This document shows, piece by piece, positions 17,778-26,499 of a stretch of 53,589 nt of DNA. The stretch is taken from positions 1-53,589 of the forward strand of contig CALGPA010000024.1 in the NCBI GenBank assembly GCA_937960795.1, in the 5' to 3' direction. The notes beneath the pieces were generated by a model. The model saw nothing but the letters and a program-made list of their open reading frames with translations, was not told the origin of the DNA and did not search any database. Position numbers and translations under genes: made by a program. The stretch is from an uncultured bacterium (GTDB lineage Bacteria; Cloacimonadota; Cloacimonadia; Cloacimonadales; Cloacimonadaceae). Each line of letters begins with the position of its first letter. Within the stretch, counting starts at the first letter, position 1.

Positions 17778-19093
17778 TCCTCAAGCGCTACATTCTAAAG
17801 GAACACATCTCGCCATTTCTAATATCTCTATTGGTAGTGACCTTTGTGCTGCTGATTGATCGCATTATAGACCTGCTCAATCTGATCATCGAAAAACAGC
17901 TGCCTGCTTCGGTTGTTATGGAAGTTTTCATGCTGTCCTTGCCATATATGTTGGCTCTTTCGATTCCCATGGCAGTGCTGGTTGCCACTATTTTGGCATT
18001 TGGCAGAATGAGCGTAGACAGAGAGATCATCGCCATCAAATCCAGCGGCATAAACATCTATCGAATGCTGGGACCCTTGATCACTGCGGCTATCTTGCTG
18101 ACGGCTTTGATGGTCTATTTCAACCATTGGTTTTTGCCAAATACAAATCACAAATTAAAGAACCTGATGATTAAGATTGCTTATTACAAGCCAATGACCA
18201 TCATCGAAGAAGGGGAATATAATAACCTCTTGGATTACACTGTGTGGTGTCGGGAAAATACAGAGGATGAGCTTTTGGACCTCGTGATCTACGACAGATC
18301 TGAAAGCAGATTCCCCAGAACTATTTTTGCAAAAAGTGGCAGATTCCTGCAGATGAACGATGGCAATGCAATGCAGATCATCCTCAAAGATGGCGAGATG
18401 CAGCAGCGCAATGAGCGCGAATCCGGGAAATACCAAAGCACTACTTTCACAGAATACATCATCAACATCCGCGATTTGGGCAATCGCACAGATGTCTTCG
18501 AGACCGGCTACCGCAGTGACCGTGAAATGACATATGGGCAATTGACCGGAAGCATCAAGGAACGACGCGCAGAACTGGTGGATAAGAAGCAAGAGCTAAA
18601 CAATCTGCAGATCAGGATAGATGATCTATCTGGAAGCGCTTATGACACACAAGTAGAACAGCGACGGCTATATTCCATGCAACAAGTCACTCAAAACCGC
18701 GTTTTGGAGCTCGAAAGCAGCATCCGCTCTTTGGAAGTCGAATATCACAAGAAGTTTGCCCTTTCATTTGCGATCATAATCTTCATAATGGTCGGAGTTC
18801 CCTTGGGGTTGATGACCCGCACCAGCGGCATCGGCATGGCATTTAGCGTGTCCAGTGTGATCTTCTTGGTTTACTATGTAGCCCTAAATATGGGAGAGCA
18901 CCTGGCTGATCGAGAAGGCTTTGATCCCTTCTTATCCATGTGGATCTCAAACATAGCATTCTTTATCCTTGCATGCTTCTTGATCTGGGGATCCATCAAA
19001 GAAAAACACATCATCGACATGCAGGTCTTAAGCTGGCGAATCAAGAACTTAAAACTGGGCAAAGAAGCTCCCCCTGACGAGGTGGTGCACTGA
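17774..19093 (+). CDS. LptF/LptG-family permease with periplasmic coiled coil
   Basis: This 439-residue protein is a YjgP/YjgQ-family inner-membrane subunit. It would act in the LPS exporter LptB2FG, which extracts LPS from the inner membrane. Three N-terminal helices (LKRYILKEHISPFLISLLVV, the mid-domain SLPYMLALSIPMAVLVATIL and the third around residues 96-115) precede a periplasmic beta-jellyroll, and three helices close the protein. A predicted coiled coil (about 250-325, rich in E, R, Q and L) is inserted before helix 4 and makes it longer than the enterobacterial protein. It cannot be assigned to LptF or LptG by eye. Its stop and the next ATG share one base (TGATG). Confidence 0.9.
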   Translation: MILKRYILKEHISPFLISLLVVTFVLLIDRIIDLLNLIIEKQLPASVVMEVFMLSLPYMLALSIPMAVLVATILAFGRMSVDREIIAIKSSGINIYRMLGPLITAAILLTALMVYFNHWFLPNTNHKLKNLMIKIAYYKPMTIIEEGEYNNLLDYTVWCRENTEDELLDLVIYDRSESRFPRTIFAKSGRFLQMNDGNAMQIILKDGEMQQRNERESGKYQSTTFTEYIINIRDLGNRTDVFETGYRSDREMTYGQLTGSIKERRAELVDKKQELNNLQIRIDDLSGSAYDTQVEQRRLYSMQQVTQNRVLELESSIRSLEVEYHKKFALSFAIIIFIMVGVPLGLMTRTSGIGMAFSVSSVIFLVYYVALNMGEHLADREGFDPFLSMWISNIAFFILACFLIWGSIKEKHIIDMQVLSWRIKNLKLGKEAPPDEVVH

Positions 19094-20181
19094 TGCGTCT
19101 TTTAGATCGATATATCCTACGTGAGTTTCTAAGAACTTACCTCATCATATTCTTCAGCTTTGCGGCTGTCTTTCTTGTGATTGACATCGTGGACAATCTT
19201 CCCAAGCTGCTCAGAGCCGGGGCTTCTTTTGATTTGGCTTTTCTATATTTCGTGCTTAGGCTCCCCTATCTGATCGTGCTCACATCTCCAGTTACGGTGC
19301 TGCTGACCGGGCTTTTTATGATGAATGCTCTAGCAAAGCACAATGAATCCGTCGCCATTCGCGCCGCCGGAGTGAGCATCAAGCGTGCGATGATGCCACT
19401 TTTTCTATTGGGCTTCATCATCTCGATAGCGGTGGCAATCATGGGAGAATATCTTCTTCCTTTTGCAGAATCCGAGAGAAGTGAGCTCTACAACGTCAAG
19501 ATCAAGGGAGAGCAGCCCGACGATCAGATGCTCAAAGCCCGCATTCACTATCGGGGTCAAGACAATGATTTTTACTTCTTTGGCTTTTTCGATGGCTACA
19601 AAAACACGCTAAGAGTCATCGACATGACTAAGATTGATTTTGAGACTTCAGAGATCATCGAGAAAGTCACGGCTTCCAGCGCCGTCTGGAATGGAAGCGC
19701 TTGGGAGCTCAAAGAATGTGATGTGAGAAGATTCCGCGATGGCAGACAAATCTATTCGCAATATTATGAAAGCACCACTCTGCCCATACTGGATGTAGAG
19801 CCGAGAGATTTTATCCGAATCACAAAAAAGACCCTGGCGCTAAACTTCATGGAACTATGGGAGTACATCGGACGTTTGGAGCGATTGGGTGAGGATTCAT
19901 CCAGAGAAGTCGTAGATCTTCATATGAAGATCTCATTTCCTCTTACAAACTTGATCGTGATCTTCTTTTTCATCCCAATTGCCACTTCCAACGTCCGCAG
20001 CAAGGGTCGAGGATGGGTCTTTATGCTGGGCTTGGTGGTCTGCTTTGCCTATCTCATCGTGGTGCAAGTAAGCCAAAGCTTGGGCTACAACTCCGTGATC
20101 CCTCCCATCTGGGCAGCTTGGGCACCAAATCTTGCCTTCACTATTTTGGGAACTGGCTTCTTATACAAGGCAGAAGTCTGA
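19093..20181 (+). CDS. LptF/LptG-family permease, second copy
   Basis: This 362-residue partner of the preceding permease begins with MRLLDRYILREFLRTYLIIF and has three N-terminal and three C-terminal helices around a periplasmic domain of about 160 residues without the coiled-coil insertion. The MNALAKHNESVAIRAAGVSI segment matches the coupling region that contacts LptB. The two adjacent family members most likely form the LptF-LptG heterodimer; lptB and lptC are not in the window. It is joined to the first permease by a one-base overlap and lies three bases before the radical SAM gene. Confidence 0.9.
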   Translation: MRLLDRYILREFLRTYLIIFFSFAAVFLVIDIVDNLPKLLRAGASFDLAFLYFVLRLPYLIVLTSPVTVLLTGLFMMNALAKHNESVAIRAAGVSIKRAMMPLFLLGFIISIAVAIMGEYLLPFAESERSELYNVKIKGEQPDDQMLKARIHYRGQDNDFYFFGFFDGYKNTLRVIDMTKIDFETSEIIEKVTASSAVWNGSAWELKECDVRRFRDGRQIYSQYYESTTLPILDVEPRDFIRITKKTLALNFMELWEYIGRLERLGEDSSREVVDLHMKISFPLTNLIVIFFFIPIATSNVRSKGRGWVFMLGLVVCFAYLIVVQVSQSLGYNSVIPPIWAAWAPNLAFTILGTGFLYKAEV

Positions 20182-20184
20182 TCC

Positions 20185-21192
20185 ATGCGCCAATCTTTGA
20201 AGCTTTTTAGGAGCTATACGCAACATAAGCGACTCAAAAATGCCTTGGGCAGCTACCTGGATTATCGTTTGTCGCTCCTCAGAAAAAAGGCATATCTTAG
20301 ACATCTCCCACCCGCAATGATGATCGAGCCGACCAATATCTGCAATCTCAAATGCCCGCTGTGTCCAAGTGGCAATGGCAGCCTAAATCGGCCTCGAGGG
20401 ATGATGACTTTGTCCACTTTCAAAAGCCTCGTAGATCAGATCTACCATCAGGTGGGCATGCTAATTCTCTGGAATCAGGGAGAACCATATCTGAATCCGG
20501 ACTTTCACCGGATGGTCAGATATGCAGCAGATCGCAATCTTTTTACCATGACCTCCACCAATGCCAGCCTTCCTCTAGATGCTGATGCCATTGTAAGTAG
20601 CGGCTTGGACAAGATCATCATCTCCATGGATGGCATATCTGAGGAGACCTACAATAGCTACCGTATCAATGGAAACTACTCGCTGGTTTTGGATAACCTA
20701 AGAAAGCTTATTGAGACTCGGAAAAAACTTCGCAGTAAAACCCCATACATAGTTTGGCAATTTATTATAATGCGACACAATGAACACGAGCTCGTTAAAG
20801 TCAGAGAGATGTCCAAAGAGATCGGAGTGGACAAGCTGGAGTTTAAGACCGTACAGATCTACAAGCCCGAAGATCTTGAGTTTCTGCCTAGAGATCACAA
20901 GCTCAGCAGATACAGTATCTTTGAAGATAGCTTTGAACTTCGAACCCAAGTTCTAAATCGCTGTCGAAGACTCTGGACTCAACCCGTGATAAATTGGGAT
21001 GGCGAGCTCAGCATCTGCTGCTATGATAAGGATCTTTTCTTTAGGATTGGCAATGTAAATAATCATCCTTTCGCTGAGCTATGGCAATCAGAAAAACTCA
21101 TGAAGATCAGAAACACTATCCTCAGAGATAGGAAATCTATCGAGATCTGTAGAAACTGCGGCGAGGGAATCGTCCAGAAAATCAAACTATAA
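20185..21192 (+). CDS. Radical SAM/SPASM domain protein
   Basis: The 335 residues include the radical SAM cluster motif C-x3-C-x2-C (C53, C57, C60 in CNLKCPLC), which binds the 4Fe-4S cluster that cleaves S-adenosylmethionine. A later SMDGISEETYNSYR stretch is typical of the barrel. The C-terminal third carries additional cysteines (NRCRRLW, ELSICCYD, IEICRNCG) in the order expected for a SPASM auxiliary cluster. The substrate is unknown. SPASM enzymes usually modify peptides, proteins or sugars, and the neighbours (LPS-export permeases upstream, a small anchored protein downstream) leave both options open. It follows the second permease by three bases. Confidence 0.88.
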   Translation: MRQSLKLFRSYTQHKRLKNALGSYLDYRLSLLRKKAYLRHLPPAMMIEPTNICNLKCPLCPSGNGSLNRPRGMMTLSTFKSLVDQIYHQVGMLILWNQGEPYLNPDFHRMVRYAADRNLFTMTSTNASLPLDADAIVSSGLDKIIISMDGISEETYNSYRINGNYSLVLDNLRKLIETRKKLRSKTPYIVWQFIIMRHNEHELVKVREMSKEIGVDKLEFKTVQIYKPEDLEFLPRDHKLSRYSIFEDSFELRTQVLNRCRRLWTQPVINWDGELSICCYDKDLFFRIGNVNNHPFAELWQSEKLMKIRNTILRDRKSIEICRNCGEGIVQKIKL

Positions 21193-21205
21193 AGGAGCAG
21201 ATTTT

Positions 21206-21604
21206 TTGCTTAAGAAACTAATCTACGGTTGCTGTGTTGCCCTTGTGGCAATCTTACTTTATACAACGGTAATCCCAGCAATGCTTTCTCCAAAAGAGAT
21301 GCTTGGAGATCCCACGACGCGTCAGGCGATCTTGGACTTTGCCTCGACTCAAATGAAAAAGAGAAGTTTCGGAGTGCCCGAAGATGCTCTAGAGTGGAAA
21401 CTTGAGGATATAAAGATCCACAAGATTACAGAACTGCCGGGTCCGCATAACCGCAAGGAAGCGATCGTGACTCTTTCCGGATATTATCTTCTTCCCGCGA
21501 AGGAATTTCGCCAACCGAAACAGAGAAACATCAAGTTCAAGGGAAAGTTTAACTATGGCTCCAAATACCCGAGCGGGATCAGCGTTCAATACATCCCGCG
21601 ATAG
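21206..21604 (+). CDS. Small membrane-anchored protein of unknown function
   Basis: I do not recognise this 132-residue protein. The start is a TTG at 21206 with AAAGGAG at 21191-21197. The N-terminus has one hydrophobic segment (LIYGCCVALVAILLYTTVIP, about 5-24), an uncleaved anchor or signal peptide; no lipobox is obvious although two adjacent cysteines lie inside it. The rest is a charged, beta-rich periplasmic part with several basic residues. It is 13 bases after the radical SAM gene and is the last gene of the hydF operon. A link to the SPASM enzyme, either as substrate or partner, is possible but unproven. Confidence 0.7.
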   Translation: MLKKLIYGCCVALVAILLYTTVIPAMLSPKEMLGDPTTRQAILDFASTQMKKRSFGVPEDALEWKLEDIKIHKITELPGPHNRKEAIVTLSGYYLLPAKEFRQPKQRNIKFKGKFNYGSKYPSGISVQYIPR

Positions 21605-21664
21605 CCTAAATAGCTCTCATTAGGATGTGGACAGGATTTGGTTTACACTTTTTTTCCGGCATAG

Positions 21665-21757
21665 GCTAAGTCCTTATCTTCTCACCCCTTGCTGTTCCGA
21701 CCGGTGAGCAAGCGGTGAGGGAGGCATGAGCGCGCCTTATATTCGAGGCACTTAGCT
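21665..21757 (+). repeat. Interspersed palindromic element, copy B
   Basis: This is a complete copy between the convergent ends of the 132-residue gene (21604) and gdhA (21827). Outer arms GCTAAGT (21665-21671) and ACTTAGC (21750-21756) are perfect inverted repeats. Inner arms CTCACCCCTTGC (21681-21692) and GCAAGCGGTGAG (21708-21719) pair at 11 of 12 positions. It shares CCGACCGGTGAG and GGGAGGCATGAGCGCGCC with copies A and D. Confidence 0.85.
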
Positions 21758-21780
21758 TGCTTGATTTTGTGAAAATGTAA

Positions 21781-21807
21781 GAAAAAGGCGGGATGACTCC
21801 CGCCTTT
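21781..21807 (-). terminator. Intrinsic terminator of gdhA
   Basis: AAAGGCGGGA (21784-21793) and TCCCGCCTTT (21798-21807) form a 10-bp stem with a 4-base loop. Read on the minus strand, it starts 20 bases after the gdhA stop and is followed by T residues (21786-21782). Confidence 0.9.
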
Positions 21808-21826
21808 ATTGTGTCAATGTACTGAT

Positions 21827-23164
21827 TTATACCAAGCCCTGATCACACATGGCTGTTGCCACTTTCAGGAAACCGGCGATGTTTGCACCTTTTACATAGT
21901 TCACAAATCCATCATCCTGCATACCGTTTTCACGGCAAGCTTCGTGGATATTGCGCATAATAGTATGAAGCTTCTCGTCCACTTCTTCACGATTCCAGTT
22001 CAGACGCATGGAGTTTTGAGTCATCTCCAGACCTGAGGTTGCTACGCCACCTGCGTTTGCAGCTTTTCCCGGAGCAAAGAGAATCTTGTTTTTCATGAAA
22101 ATCTCGATAGCTTCAGGTGTGCAAGGCATGTTTGCGGCTTCGCAAACGCACTTAACGCCGTTTTCAACCAAGTTTTTGGCATCTTCAGCATGCAGTTCGT
22201 TTTGAGTAGCACAAGGAATAGCTACATCGACCTTCACTTCCCATGGGCGTTTGCCGGCAAAGAACTTTGCATTGGGGAATCTGTCAGCGTAGTCGCTGAT
22301 GCGGTCGTTGTTTGAAGCACGAAGTTCCAACATAAAGTTGATCTTTTCTTCGTTGAGGCCTTCTTCATCATACACATAGCCGTCAGGACCGGAAAGAGTA
22401 ACCACTTTGCCGCCAAGCTCGGTGATCTTTTGTGCAGCGCCCCAAGCGACGTTTCCGAAACCGGAGAGAGCTACTTTCTTTCCTTCAAAGGTGGTGTCTT
22501 GAGTCTTCAGCATTTCTTCTACGAAATACACGACTCCAAATCCGGTGGCTTCCGGACGAATCAAGCTGCCACCCCAGGTTCTACCTTTTCCGGTGAGAAC
22601 GCCGGTGAATTCGTTGCTGAGCTTCTTGTACATACCAAACATATAGCCGATCTCACGAGCGCCTACGCCGATATCACCGGCAGGAACGTCGAGATTGGGG
22701 CCAATGTGGCGATATAGCTCTGCCATGAAGGATTGGCAAAAACGCATGATTTCAGCATCTGAGCGTCCACGTGCATCAAAGTCACTTCCACCTTTACCAC
22801 CACCCATGGGCAGGGTTGTGAGGCTGTTTTTAAAGATCTGTTCAAAGCCTAAGAACTTCAGGATGGAGAGGTTTACGCTGGGGTGAAAACGGATTCCACC
22901 TTTGTAAGGACCGATGGCGCTGTTGAATTGAACGCGAATACCACGGTTTACGTGCACTTCACCTTTGTCATCCATCCACGGAACGCGGAAAATGATCACG
23001 CGCTCAGGCTCGACGATGCGTTCAAGAACGTTGTTTTTCACGAAACGGGGATTTGCTTCATAAGCATCCCAGATAGTCTCTACTACTTCTTTGACTGCTT
23101 GAAGAAATTCGGGTTCGCCCGGATTCTTCGCTTCGACCTTGGCCATGAATTCATTAAAGGTCAT
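21827..23164 (-). CDS. gdhA: Glutamate dehydrogenase (NADP-type, hexameric)
   Basis: GdhA interconverts glutamate and 2-oxoglutarate plus ammonia. The 445 residues match the bacterial/fungal hexameric family. Visible are the substrate-binding MGGGKGGSDFDARGRSDAEI (with its catalytic Lys region), VPAGDIGVGAREIGYMFG, the RPEATGFGVVYF stretch and the dinucleotide-binding KVALSGFGNVAWGAAQ. The family's pattern fits an NADP-linked assimilatory enzyme, but the cofactor is inferred. GGAGGAATCCAA lies right before the ATG, nearly the same leader as serC has. It stands alone on the minus strand with a clear terminator. Confidence 0.96.
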   Translation of the reverse strand: MTFNEFMAKVEAKNPGEPEFLQAVKEVVETIWDAYEANPRFVKNNVLERIVEPERVIIFRVPWMDDKGEVHVNRGIRVQFNSAIGPYKGGIRFHPSVNLSILKFLGFEQIFKNSLTTLPMGGGKGGSDFDARGRSDAEIMRFCQSFMAELYRHIGPNLDVPAGDIGVGAREIGYMFGMYKKLSNEFTGVLTGKGRTWGGSLIRPEATGFGVVYFVEEMLKTQDTTFEGKKVALSGFGNVAWGAAQKITELGGKVVTLSGPDGYVYDEEGLNEEKINFMLELRASNNDRISDYADRFPNAKFFAGKRPWEVKVDVAIPCATQNELHAEDAKNLVENGVKCVCEAANMPCTPEAIEIFMKNKILFAPGKAANAGGVATSGLEMTQNSMRLNWNREEVDEKLHTIMRNIHEACRENGMQDDGFVNYVKGANIAGFLKVATAMCDQGLV

Positions 23165-23499
23165 TTGGATTCCTCCATGTCTATTTTTTTGTTTTTTCCA
23201 ACTTATAATCTCGCATTTTTATGTCAAGGAAATCCGGGCTTTGTTATGCTTTTTCAGCATTAATCTCATGAAATAGCTTTTGCATTGCAACATGGCGGCG
23301 ATCTTGCCCTGGAATTTTCTTTCGTAAGAAACTATAGTTCAGATTCTTACACGATGCTTTGCAAGATCATCATCTTGATGAGCAAAAGCCTGAGATATAT
23401 CCATCCTTATCTGCGGGGCTGATTGATTTCGTGATTTTGCTTGACTCACAGAGCCTAAAGCAGTTCTTGGATACATAATAAACAGGGAGCCAAAAGATC
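23165..23499. other. Divergent intergenic region gdhA / nadE
   Basis: This 335-base gap between divergent genes holds no gene that I can support. On the minus strand, upstream of gdhA, TTGACA (23227-23222) precedes TATAAG (23207-23202) with only a 14-base spacer, so the promoter is uncertain. A 7-base inverted repeat GTAAGAA (23324-23330) / TTCTTAC (23344-23350) is present. No riboswitch-like pattern is evident to me. Confidence 0.4.
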
Positions 23500-24261
23500 A
23501 TGCGCAAAATTGATTATCCACTTGAGATTGAGAAGATTAGCACGTTTCTGGCAGATTATCTGATGTCCAGCATGCTGAAGAAATATATTATTGGTATATC
23601 CGGAGGAATCGATAGCGCTTTGGCAGCAGCTCTGGCAGTCAAGGCGATTGGGAAAGAAAACGTAATCGGGGTCATGATGCCCTACAAAAGCAGTCATCCG
23701 GAGAGTCTGTCTGATGGCAGACTGCTTTGTGAGCAGCTTGGGATCCGGCATCACACCGTGGATATCAGCCCGATGGTTGATGCTTGGTTTGATACTTTCC
23801 ACAATGACGCAAGCGTGCTCAGAAGAGGAAATTGGATGGCGCGCATCCGCATGTGTGTCCTCTATGACCTTTCTGCAAAGTATCATGCCTTGGTCTTGGG
23901 AACCAGCAATCTGAGTGAGCTTATGACAGGCTATTTTACTCAGCATGGCGATTCTGCCGCCGCCGTCGAGCCCTTGGGTAGGCTTTATAAGACCGAGGTC
24001 AAAGCCATGTCTCAGCTTCTGAGGCTACCGGATAGAATTATCAACAAAGCTCCCACCGCGGATCTCTGGGAAAAGCAAACCGACGAATCCGAGATGGGGA
24101 TCAGCTATGCTATGCTTGATGAGATTCTTTGGGCGATTGATAGCATGGCGGATCTAGAGTCTTTTGATGACAAGCTTGTCAAGAAGGTCTATACCATGAT
24201 CGCCAAAAGCACATTCAAACGAGTTCCTGCTCCCATGCCGGAGGCACCATGCTCTTCCTAA
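23500..24261 (+). CDS. nadE: Ammonia-dependent NAD+ synthetase
   Basis: NadE converts deamido-NAD+ to NAD+ in an ATP-dependent amidation. At 253 residues it is the short form without the glutaminase domain, so it should use free ammonia. The ATP-pyrophosphatase motif ISGGIDSALAAALA (about 33-46), LGTSNLSELMTGYFTQHGD and the late TADLWEKQTDESEMG are diagnostic. GGGAG sits 10 bases before the ATG. The end overlaps the next gene by 13 bases. It heads a three-gene group ending with ribD, giving a loose cofactor theme. Confidence 0.95.
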   Translation: MRKIDYPLEIEKISTFLADYLMSSMLKKYIIGISGGIDSALAAALAVKAIGKENVIGVMMPYKSSHPESLSDGRLLCEQLGIRHHTVDISPMVDAWFDTFHNDASVLRRGNWMARIRMCVLYDLSAKYHALVLGTSNLSELMTGYFTQHGDSAAAVEPLGRLYKTEVKAMSQLLRLPDRIINKAPTADLWEKQTDESEMGISYAMLDEILWAIDSMADLESFDDKLVKKVYTMIAKSTFKRVPAPMPEAPCSS

Positions 24262-25424
24262 GCCGTAAAGATCGCTGTAAAAAGTGCCATAGCGAGCGCG
24301 CTCTTCGCCTCTGCCCAAGGATCAACAAAGGCCTGGGCTGGAAATGCTGCAATGAGATCCGCATTGATATGAAATGTCCTTCGAGCTGCCCTTATACACC
24401 TAAATCCCAAAAGGATAGCCCCTTCCCTGCTTTTAAAGCTGACAACAACCACGAAGCGGTCGACGCGATGAGATCCTACATAAATGTCTGGATCAAGAAA
24501 GATAGTAGCGCTTTTGATGGGAAAAGCCCTGCAGAGCTAGGTCGATCGGATTCTGATAAGCTCTTGGGAATCCTTAGTGAGTATCAATATCCGGGGAACT
24601 TCCCCATCGACTATTTGATGCAGAAGCTTGAGCTTCCCCATGAGTCGGATGCCCCAATTGAGACCGCTGAAGACGTGGTAGCTAGGTATCTGGATGGCAT
24701 CATCAGCGCTGATTTTGCGAGCTTGCGTGCGCTTACTATGAACGACTCTCCCATGGCAGATCTTGAAGATAGGTATGAGCGCATTATGCGAAAGATCCCG
24801 TACTACAAGAAACTGAATAGATACAACTTCATCCACAGCGGGATGACGGAAGATAGAGCCCAAAGCATAGTCTTCGTGGAATTGAACCAACGAGATGAAT
24901 ACTGCTTTGTGCTTCGCAATGAAGATGGCTCGTGGTCTATTCGGCAAAGCCTAAATGGCAATCCATCCCTGTATTTCAAGCAGAATGAACTGCATCAAAG
25001 GATAGCCACATATCTGGCCAATGCTGAAGATCAGAAGGCCTATGAGGAGATCACTGAGTCTCTGCGCAGCTATCCGGATAGTGCGGATCTATATTATTAT
25101 CGAGCTTTGTATTGGCTACTGGTCAAACAACCTGTAAAATCAAAAGAGGATCTATTGAATTCAATTGCTCTTGACAATCTTTTTGCCCCGCCCTATATGC
25201 ATTTGGGTCTGCTATATCTGAATGATAAGAACTATGATCAGGCTAAGCTGTGGTTTGCAGCTTGTGTGAAGATTGCGCCCGAAGATCTAGATGCCGCAAA
25301 CAACCTTGCAATCGCCCATTTGGCACAGGGAGAAAAAGCGGAAGCAACTAAGATCTGGAAAGAGATCCTAGATCGGGACCCAAACTACGAAATGGCGAAG
25401 AAGAACCTGGAAATCTATGGATAG
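24249..25424 (+). CDS. Cys-rich N-terminal domain + TPR protein
   Basis: The 391-residue protein starts with a cysteine cluster (C10, C13, C22, C33, C34, C43, C47), including C-K-K-C and K-C-P-S-S-C-P-Y, that looks like a zinc- or FeS-binding module I cannot name. The middle (about 65-250) is an acidic alpha/beta region with a segment of NTF2-like or SnoaL-like flavour (YLDGIISADFASLRAL; speculative). The C-terminal 130 residues form about three TPR units (DSADLYYYRALYWLLV, PPYMHLGLLYLNDKNYDQAK, LDAANNLAIAHLAQGEKAEA). No signal peptide or TM segment is seen, so it is probably cytoplasmic. It overlaps nadE by 13 and ribD by 8 bases. Confidence 0.75.
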   Translation: MLFLSRKDRCKKCHSERALRLCPRINKGLGWKCCNEIRIDMKCPSSCPYTPKSQKDSPFPAFKADNNHEAVDAMRSYINVWIKKDSSAFDGKSPAELGRSDSDKLLGILSEYQYPGNFPIDYLMQKLELPHESDAPIETAEDVVARYLDGIISADFASLRALTMNDSPMADLEDRYERIMRKIPYYKKLNRYNFIHSGMTEDRAQSIVFVELNQRDEYCFVLRNEDGSWSIRQSLNGNPSLYFKQNELHQRIATYLANAEDQKAYEEITESLRSYPDSADLYYYRALYWLLVKQPVKSKEDLLNSIALDNLFAPPYMHLGLLYLNDKNYDQAKLWFAACVKIAPEDLDAANNLAIAHLAQGEKAEATKIWKEILDRDPNYEMAKKNLEIYG

Positions 25425-26499
25425 ATACTATCTGAAGCTGGCAATCCGAGTGGCGGAACGATCACGGGGTCTTTGCTCACCAAACCCCTTTGTGGGCACC
25501 ATCATCGTCAAAGATGGCAAGACTATCGCAGAAGGCAGCACTCAGCCCTATGGGAGCGATCATGCGGAACTGGTTGCACTCAAAGCTGCAGGCGAAAATG
25601 CCAGAGGCGCAACGATGTATGTGACCCTTGAGCCCTGCTGTCACTTCGGCAAAACACCACCATGCACAGACGCTATCATCAAAGCCGGAATCAAAAGAGT
25701 GGTGATCGGAATTCAGGATCCCAATCCCAAGGTTGCCGGCAAGGGAATCAAAGCTCTTCAAGATGCGGGCATCGAGGTCAGCTCCGGCTTCTTCCGAGAT
25801 GAGATCAAAGAACAGTTGGAATATTATCTATGCTTCATGCAAAAGAATCGTCCGTTTGTGATCTGGAAGACTGCTCTATCCCTAGATGGCAAGTATGCGG
25901 CAAGCGACGGAACTTCGCGATGGATCTCCAATCCGGCATCACGACGGCATGTGCACAAGCTACGCTCCCAGGTGGAAGTAGTGCTCGCCGGAGTCAAAAG
26001 CGTCTGTGAAGACGACGCTATGCTCAATTCCCGCATTGCTGCCAAGGTCAAGCAACCCCTTCGCCTCGTCCTTGATCCCCTATTGGAGATATCGCTTGAT
26101 TGCAGATTGGTCAAGAGTGCGGACTCGTATCCGACCATGATTATGTATCATGAAGACAATCCCGCCAAACTCGCCAAGCTCCAATCTGCCGGAGTGATGC
26201 TGCGCAAAGTACCCGCACACAAAGATGAAATGGATCTTGTGGCGGTGATGAGGGAGCTGCATGAGATGAAGCTCTATTCTGTGCTGTTGGAAACGGGGAA
26301 TCGCTTAAGCGAATCTTTCTGGAAACAGGGCTTGGTCGACAAGTGTCTGATCTTTTATGGAAATCAGATCCTTGGTGGAGACAAAGGAGTTTTAAGGCAT
26401 TTTGACAGGAAAAATATCGATCGTGCGGTGGCGCTTGATAGGATCAAAGTAAAAAGACTGCAAGACAATGTCTTGATCAGTGGTTATCCGGCTCTTTAG
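25417..26499 (+). CDS. ribD: Bifunctional riboflavin biosynthesis deaminase/reductase
   Basis: RibD performs the second and third steps of riboflavin synthesis: deamination of the pyrimidine ring, then reduction of the ribosyl side chain. The 360 residues contain a zinc-dependent deaminase domain (about 1-145, with DHAELVAL and PCCHFGKTPPC as the H-A-E and C-x8-C ligands) and a C-terminal reductase domain (about 150-355, with KTALSLDGKYAASDGTSRWI). Both halves look intact. Other rib genes are not adjacent. The 3' end overlaps convergent coaE by 23 bases. Confidence 0.95.
   Translation: MDRYYLKLAIRVAERSRGLCSPNPFVGTIIVKDGKTIAEGSTQPYGSDHAELVALKAAGENARGATMYVTLEPCCHFGKTPPCTDAIIKAGIKRVVIGIQDPNPKVAGKGIKALQDAGIEVSSGFFRDEIKEQLEYYLCFMQKNRPFVIWKTALSLDGKYAASDGTSRWISNPASRRHVHKLRSQVEVVLAGVKSVCEDDAMLNSRIAAKVKQPLRLVLDPLLEISLDCRLVKSADSYPTMIMYHEDNPAKLAKLQSAGVMLRKVPAHKDEMDLVAVMRELHEMKLYSVLLETGNRLSESFWKQGLVDKCLIFYGNQILGGDKGVLRHFDRKNIDRAVALDRIKVKRLQDNVLISGYPAL

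Noticed and set aside
23202..23227. Confident gdhA promoter
   Set aside because: TTGACA and TATAAG are both present on the minus strand, but the 14-base spacer is too short for a standard promoter, so it is mentioned only in the gap entry.
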